A stretch of 64,000 nt of DNA, taken from positions 377,653-441,652 of the forward strand of contig NZ_JANUSD010000001.1 of the NCBI RefSeq assembly GCF_024793945.1, given 5' to 3'. Below the pieces are notes generated by a model, which was given only the letters and a program-made list of their open reading frames with translations, had not been told where the DNA came from and did not search any database. Below are positions 15,629 to 24,301 of the stretch, one piece after another (position 1 is the first letter of the stretch; every line of letters starts with the position of its first letter). The position numbers were made by a program, and so were the translations under genes. Source of the DNA: Emticicia fluvialis. GTDB taxonomy: Bacteria; Bacteroidota; Bacteroidia; Cytophagales; Spirosomataceae.

Positions 15629-18535
15629 ATGAAAAAATCCCATCTGCTCTTCTTACCCTTGCTGGTATTTATGCTGAGAGGACCCGGCGCTAATGCCAGA
15701 GAATTGCCTACAAAAGCCAGAATTGTTCAGGACACCGTAAAAGTCGATTTTGATTATACCCTTGAAGCCAGTATGCTGGGCTATTTTGCCAAAAACGGCA
15801 CCAGAAATCCGACATTGAAAGCCACTAAAGGTAAAACTGTACGCATTACTATAGTGAATACCGAGCTGATGACTCATGACATAGCACTTGAAAAAGCTGG
15901 CGTGAAGAGTAAAACTGTATCTGAAAAAGGTATGAAAGCCAGCATCATTTTTAAGGCTGAAAAAAGCGACACCTATTATTGCACAGTACCAGGGCACCGT
16001 GCAGCAGGTATGGTGGGCAAATTGGAAGTGGTAGATGGCCCCATTACTGAAGCTGTTGCCGTAGGTAAGTTGCCTATGAAAGACGGCCAACCGCTGAACC
16101 TGGATTTTGAGACAGGCACATTAAAAGACTGGACAGCCACCGGAAATGCATTTGCCAATGCAGTTTTTAGTCAGGAGCCATCGCCGGTGCATGAAAAAGA
16201 CATGGTGATTGGCTTTGAAGGCAAACACTTTTTAAGCAGTGGCGGAACCAGAAATTATCAGTTGACTGGAACACTTACTTCGGTACCTTTTAAAGTTACG
16301 CAGCCTTATGCAGCTTTCAGGGTATCTGGAGGGGCCTTGCAGGATACACGTGTAGAAATTGTATTGGCCGACACTAAAAAAGTGATTTTTCATTCAACAG
16401 GGCAGGGCAGAGCGACGCTGCAACCGGTTGTTGTTGATTTAAGACCGTATCTGAACAAAAACATTTTCATCAGAATTGTAGACAATGAAACCGGCATATC
16501 GCAGATACCCTACATCTCTAACGATATCTGGGCGCACATAAACTTCGATAACTTTTTGTTTTATCCCAGCCGCCCCGGGTTCGCTAATGAGCTGAAACAG
16601 AAAGATATTATTATCCTGCCTCCACTAGACCCCGTTCTGAATGCCGGTCTTTCAGGAATCGAAGCTGCCAAAGCAATGACAGCCCCCAAAGGGTTTAAGG
16701 TAACCCTTGCAGCAGCCGAGCCAGACATTATACGCCCGATTTGTTTTACAATAGACTGGAAAGGCAGGCTTTGGGTAGTAGAGGGTCATACTTATCCGGT
16801 TCCGGCTCCGGAAGGGCAGGGTAGAGACCGTATCCTGATTTTTGAAGATACCAATGGCGACGGCACGCTAGACAAAAGAAAGATATTTATGGAGGGCCTT
16901 AACCTGGTAAGTGGTATTGAACTGGGCATGGGAGGGGTCTGGTTAGGTGCTGCTCCTTATCTGTTGTATGTGCCTTTAGATGCTGAAAACGATAAGCCCG
17001 CAGGCCCGCCACAAATATTATTGGATGGCTGGGGAACACAAGACACACATGAAGTACTGAATAGTTTCAGATGGGGGCCGGACGGCTGGCTATATGGCAC
17101 GCATGGAGTATTTACTCACTCAAAAGTTGGAAAGCCTGGTACGCCTGACGACCAGAGGGTGAAACTCAATGCAGGTGTTTGGCGGTTTCATCCCACAACG
17201 CAGAAATTCGAAGTATTTGCCGAGGGCTCAAGCAACCCTTGGGGGCTTGACTTCAACGACTACGGGCATCCATTTATAACAGCCTGTGTTATTCCGCACA
17301 TGTATCATATCATTCAGGGGGCAAGGTACTTCCGCCAGGCGGGTAAGCATTTTAACCCTTATATTTATGATGACATCACAACCATTGCTAACCATCGCCA
17401 CTGGCTGGGCGACAGGGGGCCGCATGCAGGTAATTTCAGGTCTGCTGCTGCAGGTGGGGGCCATGCACATGCTGGTGCCATGTTGTATCTGGGTAACAGC
17501 TGGCCAGCCGAATACAGAAACAAGATATTTATGAATAATATCAACGGAGCAAGGTTGAATGTTGACCAGCTAACCCGCGCTGGTTCGGGGTATGTGGCGT
17601 CACACAACAAGGACTTCCTGGTTATGAACGATAGTTGGTCGCAGTGGCTTAATTTTAAGTATGATGCAAGCGGGTCTGTTTTTGCTATTGACTGGTATGA
17701 TAAAAACCAGTGTCATAGTTCAAATCCTGATGTGCACGATAAAACGATGGGCCGGATTTTTAAGATTACCCATGAAAACGACAAATGGGTACAGGTAGAT
17801 TTATCTAAGGCAACAGATTTGGAGCTGGTGAGCTATCAGTTGAACCCGAATGAGTGGTATGTAAGGCAAGCCAGAGCTATTTTGCAGCAGCGCGGGCCAA
17901 ATCCTAAGGTTCATGAGGCATTGAAGGAAATTCTGTTCAGAAATCCTGATGTAACCCGTAAACTAAGAGCGCTTTGGGCATTACATGTAACCAAAGGCCT
18001 TTCAGAAAAAGATTTAGTTGCTTTATTGTCAAACCCGAATGAATATATCAGGAGCTGGGCAATTCAGTTACTGGCTGAAGACAACCATATTTCGCCGGAA
18101 ACCCTGAAGCAATTGGTGCGAATGGCAAAAACCGATAACTCTGCTTTGGTAAGGTTGTATCTGGCCTCTGCCATGCAGAGAATTGAACCAGCCCAAAGAT
18201 GGGAAGTGGTAGACGCACTGGCTCAAAAAGTTGTCGATAAAGCAGACCATAATCTGCCGCTGATGGTTTGGTACGCAGCCGAGCCATTAGCTACAGTTGA
18301 TGCCAGAAGATTTATGCAGATGGCAGAAAGAAGCAGGTTGCCCAGGTTTCTGAACTATGCCATTCAACGCACTGGCGCCCTGAATACCGCCGAATCAAAA
18401 GCACTTCTGAAAGAACTGGATAGCAAACTGGCCAGAGTACAAACAAAAGCCAGTCAGGAAAAGCATCAGTTAATCAATAAAGTGCTAAACCCGGCACAGG
18501 CGCATCAGCATGAAAGTGAAGAGGCGTCTCATTAA
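15629..18535 (+). CDS. Cupredoxin - PVC-type dehydrogenase-like propeller - HEAT repeat fusion
   Basis: A protein of about 968 residues with a signal peptide. I start it at ATG 15629, not the TTG at 15620. Residues about 30-140 are a blue-copper domain: a His in MTHDIALEKAG and the Cys, His and Met of YYCTVPGHRAAGM. A beta-sandwich linker of about 180 residues follows. Residues about 345-720 resemble the soluble-dehydrogenase propeller seen in planctomycete-type proteins (AMTAPKGFKVTLAAAEPDI, DTNGDGTLDKRK, DTHEVLNSFRWGPDGWLYG, YDDITTIANHRHWLGDRGP). The end (about 745-960) looks like HEAT repeats and finishes in a His-rich tail. No CxxCH haem motif exists, unlike many relatives. It is probably a periplasmic or surface sugar oxidoreductase. 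Confidence 0.8.
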   Translation: MKKSHLLFLPLLVFMLRGPGANARELPTKARIVQDTVKVDFDYTLEASMLGYFAKNGTRNPTLKATKGKTVRITIVNTELMTHDIALEKAGVKSKTVSEKGMKASIIFKAEKSDTYYCTVPGHRAAGMVGKLEVVDGPITEAVAVGKLPMKDGQPLNLDFETGTLKDWTATGNAFANAVFSQEPSPVHEKDMVIGFEGKHFLSSGGTRNYQLTGTLTSVPFKVTQPYAAFRVSGGALQDTRVEIVLADTKKVIFHSTGQGRATLQPVVVDLRPYLNKNIFIRIVDNETGISQIPYISNDIWAHINFDNFLFYPSRPGFANELKQKDIIILPPLDPVLNAGLSGIEAAKAMTAPKGFKVTLAAAEPDIIRPICFTIDWKGRLWVVEGHTYPVPAPEGQGRDRILIFEDTNGDGTLDKRKIFMEGLNLVSGIELGMGGVWLGAAPYLLYVPLDAENDKPAGPPQILLDGWGTQDTHEVLNSFRWGPDGWLYGTHGVFTHSKVGKPGTPDDQRVKLNAGVWRFHPTTQKFEVFAEGSSNPWGLDFNDYGHPFITACVIPHMYHIIQGARYFRQAGKHFNPYIYDDITTIANHRHWLGDRGPHAGNFRSAAAGGGHAHAGAMLYLGNSWPAEYRNKIFMNNINGARLNVDQLTRAGSGYVASHNKDFLVMNDSWSQWLNFKYDASGSVFAIDWYDKNQCHSSNPDVHDKTMGRIFKITHENDKWVQVDLSKATDLELVSYQLNPNEWYVRQARAILQQRGPNPKVHEALKEILFRNPDVTRKLRALWALHVTKGLSEKDLVALLSNPNEYIRSWAIQLLAEDNHISPETLKQLVRMAKTDNSALVRLYLASAMQRIEPAQRWEVVDALAQKVVDKADHNLPLMVWYAAEPLATVDARRFMQMAERSRLPRFLNYAIQRTGALNTAESKALLKELDSKLARVQTKASQEKHQLINKVLNPAQAHQHESEEASH

Positions 18536-18562
18536 TTTTACCAATCATAAAACAGTAAGAAT

Positions 18563-19747
18563 ATGCAAATAAAACAAAATATAAAGCATTGGGTATATTG
18601 GCTGGCAGGTGTGGTTTTTATAGGAAATGCCTCAGCTCAAAGCTTTACCTCAACTGATTTCAAGAAAACCAAAATCACGGCAGACTTCATTTCAGAGGGT
18701 GTGGCAGTAGCCGATTTAAATAAAGACGGCAAACTGGATATTGTAGCCGGATATTTCTGGTTTGAAGCGCCAGACTGGAAACGCCATGAAATGGCTCCAT
18801 CTCGTGCTTTTGACCCTCGAAAAGAATATAGTGAATCATTTCTTAATCTGGGTATGGATGTGAATCTGGATGGCTGGGATGATGTAGTGGTTATTGATTT
18901 TCCTGGGAAATCCGGTTTTTGGTTCGAAAACCCTAAAAACAGACCTGGCCAATGGAAAAAGCATATCATTGCCGACTCTATGGGTATTGCAAACGAATCG
19001 CCCGGATTTATTGATATTGATAACGACGGCAGGCTGGATATTCTCTGCGGAGACAAAACCAAAAAACAAATTGTATGGCTACAAGCCCCAACCAGAAAAG
19101 GTGAAACCGCCTGGAAGCGCCACCCCATCAGTAAAGAAAATGTTCCGGGTACTGAAATATTCTCGCATGGTATTGGTTTTGGCGATATCAATAATGACGG
19201 TCTCAAAGATGTGGTAATACGTGAAGGCTGGTTTGAAGGAACAAAAGACAACAAGGCTGGTAACTGGAAGTTTCATCCGGCTAATCTGGGCGAACCCTGC
19301 TCGCACATGCAGGTATTAGATGTAAACGGCGATGGCCGGAACGATGTAGTGAGCGCCTCTGCCCATGCACTGGGTATATGGTTTCATGAGCAGGTAGAAA
19401 AAGACGGCAGGATTGATTTTGTTACACACCTTATGAGTACCACAACTGCGCAAACGCATTCATCAATTATGGCTGACTTGAATGGTGATGGTAAGAATGA
19501 TTACATTACAGGCAAGAGATTTCTGGCGCACCACGGCCGTGATCCCGGCGATGCCGACGCTCCGTTTTTGCTCTGGTTTGAGTTTACCCCCGGTAAAGCG
19601 CCAAACTGGAAAGAACACGTGATTGATAATGATTCTGGCGCAGGGCTGAATATAGTAGCCCGCGACATGAACAATGATAAGAAGATTGACCTGGTGGTTG
19701 CAAATAAAAACGGAGTATTTTTGTTCGAAAACAAAATGAAGAAATAA
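18563..19747 (+). CDS. FG-GAP/VCBS repeat secreted protein
   Basis: A 394-residue exported protein with a signal peptide ending NASAQ. The rest is built from calcium-binding propeller repeats: VADLNKDGKLDIV, DVNLDGWDDVVVID, DIDNDGRLDILCGD, DINNDGLKDVVIREG, DVNGDGRNDVVSAS, DLNGDGKNDYITG and DMNNDKKIDLVVANK. This is a seven-bladed type beta-propeller. It lies 27 bases after the cupredoxin fusion gene and ends before a bidirectional terminator. Role in the operon is unknown; it may bind substrate or help surface assembly. Confidence 0.85.
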   Translation: MQIKQNIKHWVYWLAGVVFIGNASAQSFTSTDFKKTKITADFISEGVAVADLNKDGKLDIVAGYFWFEAPDWKRHEMAPSRAFDPRKEYSESFLNLGMDVNLDGWDDVVVIDFPGKSGFWFENPKNRPGQWKKHIIADSMGIANESPGFIDIDNDGRLDILCGDKTKKQIVWLQAPTRKGETAWKRHPISKENVPGTEIFSHGIGFGDINNDGLKDVVIREGWFEGTKDNKAGNWKFHPANLGEPCSHMQVLDVNGDGRNDVVSASAHALGIWFHEQVEKDGRIDFVTHLMSTTTAQTHSSIMADLNGDGKNDYITGKRFLAHHGRDPGDADAPFLLWFEFTPGKAPNWKEHVIDNDSGAGLNIVARDMNNDKKIDLVVANKNGVFLFENKMKK

Positions 19748-19756
19748 GATAGGTAA

Positions 19757-19787
19757 GCGAGAAGGGTCTTATACCTTTCTCGCTTTT
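19757..19787. terminator. Bidirectional terminator
   Basis: GCGAGAAGGG pairs with CCTTTCTCGC and is followed by TTTTCTT. It serves the FG-GAP gene on the plus strand and lies just past the end of the minus-strand RiPP operon. Confidence 0.8.
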
Positions 19788-19806
19788 CTTATGAAGGCAG
19801 GTTAAA

Positions 19807-20238
19807 TCAGGCAAATGTGCTATGTACTACATAATCTTCAACGACGCAAAAGCCGGTTACAAATTGGCCGTTTACCGTTGTCCAGGCATGGCCTTCTATG
19901 GTGCCTGCTTCATTCTTCTTAAAACCTACATAAATTTTATAGGGTATGCCATATAGCCGGCAAAGTACTTTTGCCTGATAAGCCTGATGCCTGCAGACGT
20001 TGTTCCAGAAGCTATATTTGGCTACAACTTTAATAACCATGCTGATGTCTCTCACCAGTTGCATATCAACGTTATTGTCTACATCAACAGGCTTGTTTCT
20101 TTCTCCGAATCTGGCGTTTGAATGAAAAAAACGGAATAGAAAAAAGCTGTATAGAGCCAGAGGAACAGTAAATGCCAACAGCAGTTTACGCCTCAGGCTC
20201 CAACGGAAAAACGCTCTTATTTTTTTTAGGAAACGCAT
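19807..20238 (-). CDS. Lasso-type leader peptidase B2 (transglutaminase-like)
   Basis: A 143-residue protein of the lasso peptide B2 family, which cuts the leader from the precursor. The nucleophile Cys82 is in NNVCRHQAYQAKVLCR and the His117 in GHAWTTVNGQ. In well-known members an Asp lies about 12 residues after the His; here the aligned position is Gly129 (QFVTGF), so the third catalytic residue is not obvious. Residues about 18-37 are a hydrophobic helix, suggesting membrane attachment. It is the last gene of the four-gene minus operon and overlaps the PqqD-type gene by 13 bases. Confidence 0.85.
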   Translation of the reverse strand: MRFLKKIRAFFRWSLRRKLLLAFTVPLALYSFFLFRFFHSNARFGERNKPVDVDNNVDMQLVRDISMVIKVVAKYSFWNNVCRHQAYQAKVLCRLYGIPYKIYVGFKKNEAGTIEGHAWTTVNGQFVTGFCVVEDYVVHSTFA

Positions 20239-20492
20239 TTAACAATATAAGTTTTTTCTTCCAGTTCTGTCAGAGCAAGATTAACATCAGCAGCACACTC
20301 CGCTTCAGAAATATTGTATTCGGTATGTAAATCCTGCACAATAGTTTCAACGTTGTTTCCCTGTTCAATACCTTGAAGTATTTTGTAAAGCGTTTCGTTC
20401 AGAGATACATATTCATTCGTTTGCATATCAAATAATATACCTTCATCACCTAGTTCGGTCAGTAAAATTCTGTTAGTGTTTATAGTGTACAT
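20226..20492 (-). CDS. PqqD-type RiPP leader-recognition protein (lasso B1)
   Basis: A small winged-helix RRE protein of 88 residues from the Met at 20492 (an alternative Met at 20525 would add 11 residues and overlap the sulfotransferase end). The pattern GDEGILFDMQTNEYVSLNETLYKILQGIEQG followed by IVQDLHTEYNISEAECAADVNLALTELEEKTYI is typical of PqqD and lasso B1. Such proteins bind the precursor leader and bring it to the protease and cyclase. The gene sits between the sulfotransferase and B2 genes in one operon. Confidence 0.85.
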   Translation of the reverse strand: MYTINTNRILLTELGDEGILFDMQTNEYVSLNETLYKILQGIEQGNNVETIVQDLHTEYNISEAECAADVNLALTELEEKTYIVKCVS

Positions 20493-20511
20493 AGTTGTAG
20501 TGTCAAAGATT

Positions 20512-21393
20512 CTACCAATACCCAAAGTGTCGCATCATAGGTTGGTTTACCTCTTTTATTTTTTTTATTTGTTTTTCGGTTAATTCTGATTTCCACCGGC
20601 CAGCCACTCCTTTAAAAAAGAAACTATTGGCAGAGACCATTTTTTCACTGAAACCTCTTTTTTGTTCCTGTTCTTTTAGTTTTTCAAACCGGGTTAATTC
20701 TATCGCCTGATTTATCTGTGTATCAGATACTTCCAAACCAATGGCATTTAAGGCGCCTTTAAATGTTTCAAAGGGCATGGCTTTTAGATCTTCATATCTG
20801 ATAAAGTGAACAGGGAATGTTGGGTATTTAAGCCAGCTTTCTACGTGGTCTGACCAGGTCCCTAACATTTGAAAAAACTGTTGAGAACCGTTATTAGTCT
20901 TTTTACCAAATGTACTTGTTGGGTTTATTAGAAAATTGTCAATGGCGTTATCTACTGTAATGTCCTGATGATTAGCTAATGAAAGGGCTATGTCAAGCGG
21001 ATTCCGAACCAGGTAAATTGCCATTTTTGTAGGTTCAGTAGGAACCAACGGCAGTGAGTCAAATTCAGAAAATGTGTAAGCGTCATGTATTTTAATATAC
21101 ATCAGTTTTCTGCTTATTTCAGAAAGATACCTGAATGAAAATCTTCTTAAGGTTTCCGCTTCTTGTGGCCCGATATAGTCGGCATCAATATCTAGTGCGT
21201 CCTCAAAAACTAATTTGCCAGAAAATATACCGTTAGTTTGCAGGTTATTTATATCCAGGTCTTTGTTACTGATAAGCACAGACAGAAAAGACCTGAACCA
21301 CGTATTACCAGACTTTGGGTAAGAGGCCAGCCAAACAATTTTTGGATTCAAATCCGATTCATGAAAAGAGCGTAATCCGGTTAATTCCATCAC
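20512..21393 (-). CDS. PAPS-dependent sulfotransferase
   Basis: A 293-residue sulfotransferase. The 5'-phosphosulfate binding loop YPKSGNTWFRSFL starts at residue 25. The 3'-phosphate region is seen in YLVRNPLDIALSLANHQD, and the C-terminal FFFKGVAGRWKSELTEKQ matches the RKGxxGdWKxxLT motif of the family. It transfers a sulfuryl group from PAPS to a hydroxyl or amine. It overlaps hprK-like by 4 bases (ATGA), and lies inside the RiPP operon, so I infer that the precursor peptide is the substrate. A small-molecule substrate cannot be excluded. Confidence 0.88.
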   Translation of the reverse strand: MMELTGLRSFHESDLNPKIVWLASYPKSGNTWFRSFLSVLISNKDLDINNLQTNGIFSGKLVFEDALDIDADYIGPQEAETLRRFSFRYLSEISRKLMYIKIHDAYTFSEFDSLPLVPTEPTKMAIYLVRNPLDIALSLANHQDITVDNAIDNFLINPTSTFGKKTNNGSQQFFQMLGTWSDHVESWLKYPTFPVHFIRYEDLKAMPFETFKGALNAIGLEVSDTQINQAIELTRFEKLKEQEQKRGFSEKMVSANSFFFKGVAGRWKSELTEKQIKKIKEVNQPMMRHFGYW

Positions 21394-22334
21394 TTCAAAA
21401 TTAGAGCTTTTTGCTTTAAGGGTTCCAGAATCTCAGCTTCTAATGTGTCTGCAAACGTAGTGAACGTGGATTTGTTTTTAGGCCTGTTGGCCTGCCAGCA
21501 AGGGAAAGTTTTTACAATGCCGGTTAAATGCCTGAACTTGACCAATTCTTTTTGCATGCCATTAACCCAGTTTTTTCTGTATACATTTCCAGACAGGGCC
21601 TCAATTGCCTCTACAGAATTCAGTTTTTTTACCTTAATGTTTTCGCCTTCGGCATTCATATTTACAATACCGGCAACCTCAACTTTTTCGGTAACAAACC
21701 GGTCATGAAACGAAAACGCAAACTTATTGATACTAACCTCGCTTCTTATTAATTGCTTATCCGATTCATCCAGGATTGTCTGGTTTTTAAGTGTGCTATC
21801 CCATAAGCGCATTACCGGATATGAAGCATAGGCATAACATTTGCCGTTTTCTACATTTAATATGGCTGTGTCGTCAGTAAAAGGAGCATATCCTTTTTGC
21901 TGAAGCATCAATGAGGTGGTAGATTTACCCACACGCGACGGAGCGGCGAACAACACAATTCTTGAGTCATCAATAAACACACCAGACACATGAAAAGGAA
22001 CAAGGTTGCGTTGGTACAAGGCTGCAGCCATACAATTAGAGTAAAAATAAAGCAGGATGTCCTGTTGTTTTTCGCTGTTGGGTTCTATAATTATTTCTTC
22101 TCCATCATGTACGTAATAACGGGCCAGGTCTGGCATTGTGAAAAGATATTCCGTTTCGTTGAAGGTAGAAAAAGGCTTTTTAGCTGTTGGCTCATTTTTC
22201 AGTTTAAGAGGCACCTTGCCAATTTTAACAAATAATGGTTTGTGCGGGTTGCTTGTATCAGTAAGCGGTATAAACCCTGGTAAATCAATTTCAGAAACAA
22301 TGGGTAGTCCGTAAGCTATATAATTAATAGTCAT
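21390..22334 (-). CDS. HPr kinase-like RiPP tailoring kinase
   Basis: A 314-residue protein. The P-loop FAAPSRVGKSTTS (residues 129-141) follows PFHVSGVFIDD and precedes YAPFTDDTAIL, the layout of HPr kinase-related proteins found in RiPP clusters. The sensor-like C-terminal part is poorly conserved. In lasso clusters such as paeninodin, homologues phosphorylate the C-terminal Ser of the precursor. The candidate precursor here ends in Ser, which fits. It is the first gene of the minus operon hprK-like, sulfotransferase, B1, B2, and diverges from the cyclase gene. Confidence 0.82.
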   Translation of the reverse strand: MTINYIAYGLPIVSEIDLPGFIPLTDTSNPHKPLFVKIGKVPLKLKNEPTAKKPFSTFNETEYLFTMPDLARYYVHDGEEIIIEPNSEKQQDILLYFYSNCMAAALYQRNLVPFHVSGVFIDDSRIVLFAAPSRVGKSTTSLMLQQKGYAPFTDDTAILNVENGKCYAYASYPVMRLWDSTLKNQTILDESDKQLIRSEVSINKFAFSFHDRFVTEKVEVAGIVNMNAEGENIKVKKLNSVEAIEALSGNVYRKNWVNGMQKELVKFRHLTGIVKTFPCWQANRPKNKSTFTTFADTLEAEILEPLKQKALILK

Positions 22335-22358
22335 TGAGCGTGGTTGCGTTTTATTTAC

Positions 22359-22372
22359 AAATTACGTAATTT
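22359..22372. promoter_or_regulatory. Perfect 14-bp palindrome in the divergent RiPP promoter region
   Basis: AAATTACGTAATTT reads the same on both strands. It lies 25 bases upstream of the kinase start and 52 bases upstream of the cyclase start, so a dimeric regulator bound here could control both arms. No known regulator is recognised. Confidence 0.45.
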
Positions 22373-22423
22373 TAGATTAAAATAAGAATTCTTTCTATAA
22401 ACTTATTGCTGCGACTAACCGAT

Positions 22424-24301
22424 ATGTCACAATTTTTTGGCTGTTTAAGTCTCAATGAAACAATGAATGTTTCTGAGATTGGTTTGAATATGTATCAAGC
22501 CATGAATTTTTTCAGAGGTGACGCCGAGGGTGTTTACCAGTCTGATGAAATTTATATATGTAACAAGTTTCTTTTTAATACTGCCGAATCTTTTAACGCA
22601 TCAGCCATAGTTCAGAACGACCGCTATGTATTGGCCGCCAGTTGCAGAATTGATAACCGGGAAAAACTGGCTTCTGAATTAAAAATTAAGGGCCCCCTAA
22701 AGGCTTCTGACCACGAATATATACTGGCCGCTTACACCTTCTATCAGAATGATTGTGTAAAGCACCTTATTGGCGATTTTGCTTTTGTGGTTTGGGATAA
22801 ACAACAAAAAGCGCTTTTTATGGCCAGAGACCACCTGGGTGTGAAACCCTTGTTTTATACCTGCCAGCAGAATCTAATTCTTTTTTCGAGTGATCTGAAC
22901 GCTTTTCTTCACCTGCCATTTATTGATTTAAGCTATAAGAAATCTTACGTGGCCGGGTTGCTTCATGGGTCATATATCCTTAAATATTTAAATGTAAAGC
23001 ACACGTGCTATCATGATATTTACCGCTTAGAACCAAGTCATTATCTTTTTTATTTTAATGAGAGAGTTCAGATTACAAAGTACTGGGAGCTAAAGCCGTG
23101 TTTCCCTGAAAAACCGGTAGATGCAGCACTAGTTTACCGCGAATTTTATCAATTGTTTTTTGAGGCTGTCAGATGCCGGTTACGAGGGATAGAATCTTTT
23201 GGCGTAGGGCTGGAGTTAAGCGGAGGGCTTGACTCTTCAACAATTGCCTGTATGGCCAATGAGGTACTTTCTGCTAAAAAAACTCTTTTTGAAAACCTTT
23301 ATTCGTTCTCTCTGGTACAATCAGATGAGGGGCGTGTCCTTGCAGAGAAAGAGATAGTGGAGGAAGAACACATTCAGAATCAACTTTTAGATTCATTCGG
23401 GTTCAATAAAAAGAATATTTTTAAGTTAAACCGGCATCCGTTTACTAATTATCAGGATGAATTACAGGAGACCATTCGCGTACACGGGGGGCTGAACAAG
23501 CAAAACACTACCTGGCAGAATGCTATTTATGAAGCGATGCAAAGCGCCGGTTGCCGGGTAAAACTTAGTGGTTTTTCGGGAGATGAATTAGTAACCGATT
23601 ATGGAACCCGATGGATGTATGATATCTGGTATAGTTGCAGGCCTGCCAGAGTGATGAAAGAACTTCTGAAATTTGATATAGCTGTTTACAAATCTTTATA
23701 TAGGTATTTACAGGGTAGATTGTTTGGTTTTAAGATGAATAAGGCGTCTATAGCCAAAGAAATTGATTCTGATTTTCTCAAGGCTGAGCGCCTGAAAGAC
23801 CTACCTGCCAAAGAATATGGCATTGATGTAAAGTCATATAAACACTTCATGATTTCAAGAATCATGAGGCCGTTTACTTCATTGAGGTTTGAGTCTGAGA
23901 ATCTGCATGCTTTGAGAGCTAACAGCGAGTGCCGTTACCCGATGGCCGATATCAGGTTACTGGAGTATATGATACAATTGCCTGCTGAAATGTTCAGACC
24001 CGGAGATGTAAAACGCAATTTCATCAGGAAATCTTTACAAAGTATTCTGCCAGCGTACGTAATCTGTAGAGACGACAAAACCGCTGCTGTTATTCCTTAC
24101 AGAAAGTTAAAAAACAAGGTTTTTATTAATCAACTTCTGAAAGATGGCTTGCCTGCAGACATGGAAAGCAATATGGTGGATACAAAGAAAATACTAGAAA
24201 GACTTAAGACACCGGAAAACCTAAAAAGGGAGACTGATGTAATCTCCCTTTTAACTGCTGCTTACCTGGTTAAGACGGAACACCAGTACCACCTTCGCTA
24301 G
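22424..24301 (+). CDS. Lasso-type macrolactam cyclase (asparagine synthetase-like)
   Basis: A 625-residue protein starting at ATG 22424. The N-terminal third is glutamine-hydrolase-like (RIDNREKLASEL, GDFAFVVWDKQ, ARDHLGVKPLFY) but the second residue is Ser, not the catalytic Cys, as is usual for lasso cyclases. The C-terminal synthetase domain has the ATP pyrophosphatase loop LSGGLDSSTIA (SGGLDS at 266-271), then LSGFSGDELVTDYG and RYPMADIRLLEYMI. It would adenylate an acidic side chain of the precursor and join it to the new N-terminus. Its 3' end overlaps the precursor gene on the other strand by 32 bases. Confidence 0.88.
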   Translation: MSQFFGCLSLNETMNVSEIGLNMYQAMNFFRGDAEGVYQSDEIYICNKFLFNTAESFNASAIVQNDRYVLAASCRIDNREKLASELKIKGPLKASDHEYILAAYTFYQNDCVKHLIGDFAFVVWDKQQKALFMARDHLGVKPLFYTCQQNLILFSSDLNAFLHLPFIDLSYKKSYVAGLLHGSYILKYLNVKHTCYHDIYRLEPSHYLFYFNERVQITKYWELKPCFPEKPVDAALVYREFYQLFFEAVRCRLRGIESFGVGLELSGGLDSSTIACMANEVLSAKKTLFENLYSFSLVQSDEGRVLAEKEIVEEEHIQNQLLDSFGFNKKNIFKLNRHPFTNYQDELQETIRVHGGLNKQNTTWQNAIYEAMQSAGCRVKLSGFSGDELVTDYGTRWMYDIWYSCRPARVMKELLKFDIAVYKSLYRYLQGRLFGFKMNKASIAKEIDSDFLKAERLKDLPAKEYGIDVKSYKHFMISRIMRPFTSLRFESENLHALRANSECRYPMADIRLLEYMIQLPAEMFRPGDVKRNFIRKSLQSILPAYVICRDDKTAAVIPYRKLKNKVFINQLLKDGLPADMESNMVDTKKILERLKTPENLKRETDVISLLTAAYLVKTEHQYHLR

